A DNA stretch of 52,548 nucleotides from Guptibacillus hwajinpoensis (lineage in GTDB: Bacteria > Bacillota > Bacilli > Bacillales > Guptibacillaceae). Under the pieces are notes generated by a model, which searched no databases, was not told the origin of the DNA, and saw only the letters and a program-made list of their open reading frames with translations. Each line of letters begins with the position of its first letter. Position 1 is the stretch's first letter. The DNA lies in NCBI RefSeq assembly GCF_001039475.1, contig NZ_LELK01000012.1, positions 310 through 52,857 on the forward strand, given 5' to 3'. This document shows positions 48,494 to 52,548 of this stretch, in pieces. Position numbers and translations under genes: made by a program.

Positions 48494-49354
48494 TTGACGA
48501 CGGTAATGAATAAACAAACGAATCATCCTATGGTGATGGAGTGGCGGGATAGCTTAATCGATTGGAATCAGAAAACATGGATCATGGGGATTTTAAACGC
48601 AACGCCTGATTCTTTTTCAGACGGTGGAGAGTATAACACGGTCGATCACGCAGTAGCTCATGCTTTACAACTTGTAGAGGAAGGCGCCGATCTTATTGAT
48701 ATTGGAGGGGAATCTACTCGTCCCGGTGCTACACCGGTATCATTAGAAGAAGAGCTTAATCGTGTCATTCCAGTTATAAAAGCCGTAAGAAAAGTGGTCG
48801 ATGTTCCCATTTCAATTGACACTTACAAAGCAGAAGTGGCTGATCAGGCAATATTAGCAGGTGCCGATATCATTAACGATGTATGGGGAGCTAAAGCTGA
48901 TAGTGAAATGGCGAAAGTAGCTGCATCCCATGCAGTTCCAATTATCTTAATGCATAATCGTTATGATGCAGACTATGGTGACATAATGGAAGATATAAAA
49001 GCGGATGTGGAAGAAAGTATTGCGATTGCACTTGAAGCGGGTGTATCTGATCGTAACATCATTCTAGATCCAGGTATCGGTTTTGCCAAAACGCATGAAC
49101 AAAATCTTGAAGTGATGAGAAGGTTAGACGAGTTTGCAGCGATTGGCTATCCAGTCTTACTAGGAACGTCAAGGAAATCAATTGTAGCAAAAACGTTAAA
49201 TACACCACCGGACGACAGGGTTGAGGGAACAGGTGCTACTGTCTGTCTTGGAATAGAGCGAGGTTGTCACATTATCCGAGTACACGATGTAAAGCCTATT
49301 GTACGAATGGCAAGAATGATGGATGCTATGCTCAAGCCACAAATGAATTACTAA
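48494..49354 (+). CDS. folP: Dihydropteroate synthase Sul (FolP), 286 aa
   Basis: Joins p-aminobenzoate to dihydropterin pyrophosphate; the sulfonamide target. It shows IMGILNATPDSFSDGG, IGGESTRPGA, and the TIM-barrel core INDVWGAKAD with LMHNRYD; ILDPGIGFAKT and LLGTSRKS follow. TTG at 48494 fits AAAGGAG at 48479-48485; the GTG at 48485 overlaps it. folB begins after the stop. Confidence 0.94.
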   Translation: MTTVMNKQTNHPMVMEWRDSLIDWNQKTWIMGILNATPDSFSDGGEYNTVDHAVAHALQLVEEGADLIDIGGESTRPGATPVSLEEELNRVIPVIKAVRKVVDVPISIDTYKAEVADQAILAGADIINDVWGAKADSEMAKVAASHAVPIILMHNRYDADYGDIMEDIKADVEESIAIALEAGVSDRNIILDPGIGFAKTHEQNLEVMRRLDEFAAIGYPVLLGTSRKSIVAKTLNTPPDDRVEGTGATVCLGIERGCHIIRVHDVKPIVRMARMMDAMLKPQMNY

Positions 49355-49371
49355 TCAGGAGGATGAAGCGA

Positions 49372-49737
49372 ATGGATAAGATCTATTTAAACGGAATGAA
49401 GTTTTATGGCTATCACGGAGTCTTTCCCGAGGAAAACAAGCTTGGTCAGCGTTTCTGTGTAGATTTGACACTTGAAGCTGATCTTTCGAAGGCAAGTGAA
49501 TCAGATGATCTTAATTATACGGTTAATTATGCCGATGCTTATAATACGATTAAAGCAATTGTAGAGGGAGAACCAAGAAAATTAGTTGAAACTATTGCTG
49601 AAGAAATTACAACTAAGATGTTTAAGACATTTGAAATTGTCGAAGCTTGTACAGTTAAAGTAATTAAACCAGATCCACCAATTGATGGTCATTATGACTC
49701 AGTGGCAATTGAGATGAAGAGGGAACGGAATGAATAG
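49372..49737 (+). CDS. folB: Dihydroneopterin aldolase FolB, 121 aa
   Basis: Splits dihydroneopterin to 6-hydroxymethyl-dihydropterin. NGMKFYGYHGVFPEENKLGQRF with the active-site glutamate, then DLNYTVNYADAY, and the C-terminal KPDPPIDGHYDSVAIEM are characteristic. ATG at 49372 has GGAGGATGAAG upstream; a longer frame from 49264 overlaps folP and has no site. It overlaps folK by eight bases. Confidence 0.95.
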   Translation: MDKIYLNGMKFYGYHGVFPEENKLGQRFCVDLTLEADLSKASESDDLNYTVNYADAYNTIKAIVEGEPRKLVETIAEEITTKMFKTFEIVEACTVKVIKPDPPIDGHYDSVAIEMKRERNE

Positions 49738-50254
49738 TGTGTATATTGGGATTGGTTCCAATATTGGGGATCGAGAGAGTTACATTAAAACATCCCTTAA
49801 AAGAATTCAAGAGTATCCTGGGGTAGATATCGCTGATGTGTCCTCCCTGTATGAAACGGCCCCGGTAGGTGTAACGGAGCAGGCTGCTTTTTTGAATATG
49901 GTCGCGTTTCTAGAAACCGAAATGAATGCCTTTCAGCTATTAGAAATTCTTCAAGGAATCGAACAGTCTCTCGGTAGAGAACGAGATATTCGCTGGGGAC
50001 CTCGAACAATAGATCTTGACATATTACTCTATAATCACGAAAATATTGTAGCAGAGGGTCTCGTGATTCCACATCCTAGACTTTTAGAGCGAGGTTTTGT
50101 GATTATTCCTCTTCACGAACTTAGTCCGGATGCCACTATTCCAACTACAAACAAAAGAATTGATTCTTATCTTGACCACATAGAAGATAAAGAAGGTGTA
50201 CGTCTATGGAAGAAGAAGTCTGCGGGAGACGTATTCGCGCTTTTCGAAAGTTAA
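49730..50254 (+). CDS. folK: HPPK, 6-hydroxymethyl-dihydropterin pyrophosphokinase FolK, 174 aa
   Basis: Pyrophosphorylates 6-hydroxymethyl-dihydropterin for DHPS. It starts YIGIGSNIGDRESYIK and carries the metal-binding GPRTIDLDILLYN and IPHPRLLERGFVIIPL. Start overlaps folB. The 3' end overlaps yazB by 49 bases in another frame. Confidence 0.95.
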   Translation: MNSVYIGIGSNIGDRESYIKTSLKRIQEYPGVDIADVSSLYETAPVGVTEQAAFLNMVAFLETEMNAFQLLEILQGIEQSLGRERDIRWGPRTIDLDILLYNHENIVAEGLVIPHPRLLERGFVIIPLHELSPDATIPTTNKRIDSYLDHIEDKEGVRLWKKKSAGDVFALFES

Positions 50255-50430
50255 AAGGTTATACTCAGGAGCAGCTTGCTAAACAACTGGGTATCTCGGT
50301 TTCGATATTAGGGGAGATTGAGCGCGGAAATCGAAAGCCGACCAAAGATTTTATGCAATTAGTAGCTGAGCAGCTTAGAGTGCCGCTACGCGAGCTCTTT
50401 CCTACTGAAGAGAACCAAGGAATGAGATGA
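50206..50430 (+). CDS. yazB: Small helix-turn-helix protein YazB, 74 aa
   Basis: A short XRE-type DNA-binding protein. The Cro-like HTH spans about residues 8-62: IRAFRKLKGYTQEQLAKQLG then SVSILGEIERGNRKP. No effector domain is visible and the target is unknown. It starts inside folK and ends the folate operon, the same place as yazB in B. subtilis. In B. subtilis dusB follows; here a 322-base gap leads to lysS. Confidence 0.88.
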   Translation: MEEEVCGRRIRAFRKLKGYTQEQLAKQLGISVSILGEIERGNRKPTKDFMQLVAEQLRVPLRELFPTEENQGMR

Positions 50431-50570
50431 AGGCATATTAGAAGCTAGTCCGTTAACACTTATTTTGGGTGTTAGCGCTAATGGCTGTTGTATGAAGAAG
50501 ATAAATACTAGAGATGGTCTTGCTGAACTCCTATACGGATAATTCAAGAGATTGAATTGAAACTAGCCGT

Positions 50571-50599
50571 TTGACTTTCGAACTAGCATTTTCTATACT
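50571..50599 (+). promoter_or_regulatory. Promoter of lysS
   Basis: TTGACT at 50571-50576 and TATACT at 50594-50599 are separated by 17 bp. Start near 50606. Confidence 0.7.
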
Positions 50600-50609
50600 A
50601 CAGCTAGGA

Positions 50610-50683
50610 AATGACAAACTGCCAGTAAGAATACTGGCAGTTTTCTTCATATATGCCTCGATACACCCGGGGCGTTTGTCATT
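50610..50683 (+). promoter_or_regulatory. Possible attenuator in the lysS leader
   Basis: A perfect 12-pair stem, 50616-50627 and 50632-50643 (arms AAACTGCCAGTA and TACTGGCAGTTT), begins about 10 bases after the predicted start. Its T tail is poor (TTTTC). AATGACAAAC at 50610-50619 is also perfectly complementary to GTTTGTCATT at 50674-50683 and shares four bases with the stem, so two folds could compete. Confidence 0.5.
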
Positions 50684-50737
50684 GATAATATGCACGGCAA
50701 TGCTTGCTATTCATCCTGCTTTCCGATAAAGTAATAG

Positions 50738-52264
<1,527 letters not shown>

Positions 52265-52273
52265 TAGGTTAAG

Positions 52274-52304
52274 AATGAAGCCCTAACGAGGGCTTCATTT
52301 TTTA
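52274..52304 (+). terminator. Terminator after lysS
   Basis: AATGAAGCCC at 52274-52283 pairs perfectly with GGGCTTCATT at 52290-52299, followed by T residues. Confidence 0.94.
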
Positions 52305-52325
52305 ATTCTTTTTTTAGAAAAAGTA

Positions 52326-52354
52326 TTGCGTGGTTTAATTTTACATGGTATATT
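52326..52354 (+). promoter_or_regulatory. rRNA operon promoter P1
   Basis: TTGCGT at 52326-52331 and TATATT at 52349-52354 are separated by 17 bp. A GCCGT/ACGGC hairpin lies shortly after. Confidence 0.65.
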
Positions 52355-52408
52355 AATACTCGCCGTTAAAAACACGGCATCAACGATTTAAATAATTTTA
52401 AAAAGTTG

Positions 52409-52438
52409 TTGACGCAAACTTACTTGATATGTTATATT
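52409..52438 (+). promoter_or_regulatory. rRNA operon promoter P2
   Basis: TTGACG at 52409-52414 and TATATT at 52433-52438 (18-bp spacer). Tandem P1/P2 promoters followed by a 16S leader are usual in Bacillus rrn operons. Confidence 0.75.
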
Positions 52439-52445
52439 AGTAAAG

Positions 52446-52548
52446 TCGCTGAAAACGACATTAAAAAAACGAATTGATCTTTGAAAACTGAACGAAACGC
52501 CATGTAAGTAGTTGTTTCTACGGAAACAAAACATTGTTTTAAAAGCTA
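52446..52548 (+). other. Leader of an rRNA operon, cut by the window edge
   Basis: The segment TGATCTTTGAAAACTGAAC at about 52476-52494 is the Bacillus-type sequence found just before 16S rRNA genes. The 16S gene itself starts after the window. The location, after lysS, is also that of an rRNA operon in B. subtilis. Confidence 0.75.

Overview
This window is a chromosomal core segment of a low-GC, endospore-forming Bacillota of the Bacillaceae type. Its gene order closely follows the Bacillus subtilis replication-origin-proximal region from csfB (gin) to lysS. The sporulation genes (gin, yabG, sspF, spoVG, fin, spoVT, yabP, yabQ, spoIIE, yabS, yabT), abrB, purR with paired PurBoxes and Bacillus-type promoters support this. 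The genus cannot be fixed from the sequence alone. Almost every gene is on the + strand, away from the presumed origin; only abrB is reversed.

Layout. 1-480: a gene-free start with a five-unit, about 20-bp-period CGCGGATAT repeat. 480-7573: gin, a PLP decarboxylase (yaaO), tmk, the c-di-AMP receptor darA, holB, ricT, yabA, trmN6 (yabB), a GIY-YIG protein (yazA) and rsmI. 7644-8451: reversed abrB and a 530-bp intergenic region with three perfect Spo0A boxes and a metS leader attenuator. 8452-18635: metS, tatD-like yabD, yabE, rnmV, rsmA, yabG, veg, sspF, ispE, purR, ridA. 18791-27801: spoVG, glmU, prs, ctc, pth, fin, mfd, spoVT. 27931-33259: yabM, yabN, rqcP, yabP, yabQ, divIC, yabR. 33448-33610: tRNA-Met and tRNA-Glu. 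34086-40331: spoIIE, yabS, yabT, tilS, hpt. 40402-45366: ftsH, coaX, hslO, cysK. 45582-50430: the folate set pabB, pabA, pabC, sul, folB, folK and the small HTH gene yazB. 50771-52264: lysS. The window ends in tandem promoters and the leader of an rRNA operon whose 16S gene lies beyond the edge.

How the genes work together. The region mixes information processing (tRNA synthetases, tRNA/rRNA modification and maturation, ribosome-associated quality control, transcription-coupled repair, replication control), precursor supply (PRPP, UDP-GlcNAc, isoprenoids, folate, CoA, cysteine, dTMP) and stage-specific sporulation control. Forespore functions recur: two small zinc-type anti-sigma proteins (Gin, Fin), SpoIIE, YabT, SpoVT and SspF.

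No foreign island, insertion sequence, prophage or CRISPR array was seen, and no clearly novel multi-gene system. The most interesting material is regulatory: matching sigma-F-type promoters before gin and yabS, a read-through-dependent sequestration of the yabS ribosome binding site, attenuator-like leaders before metS and lysS, clustered 0A boxes, and the leading repeat. Relative to B. subtilis (from memory of its map), xpaC, yaaN, yaaR, yacD and dusB are missing from their usual places.
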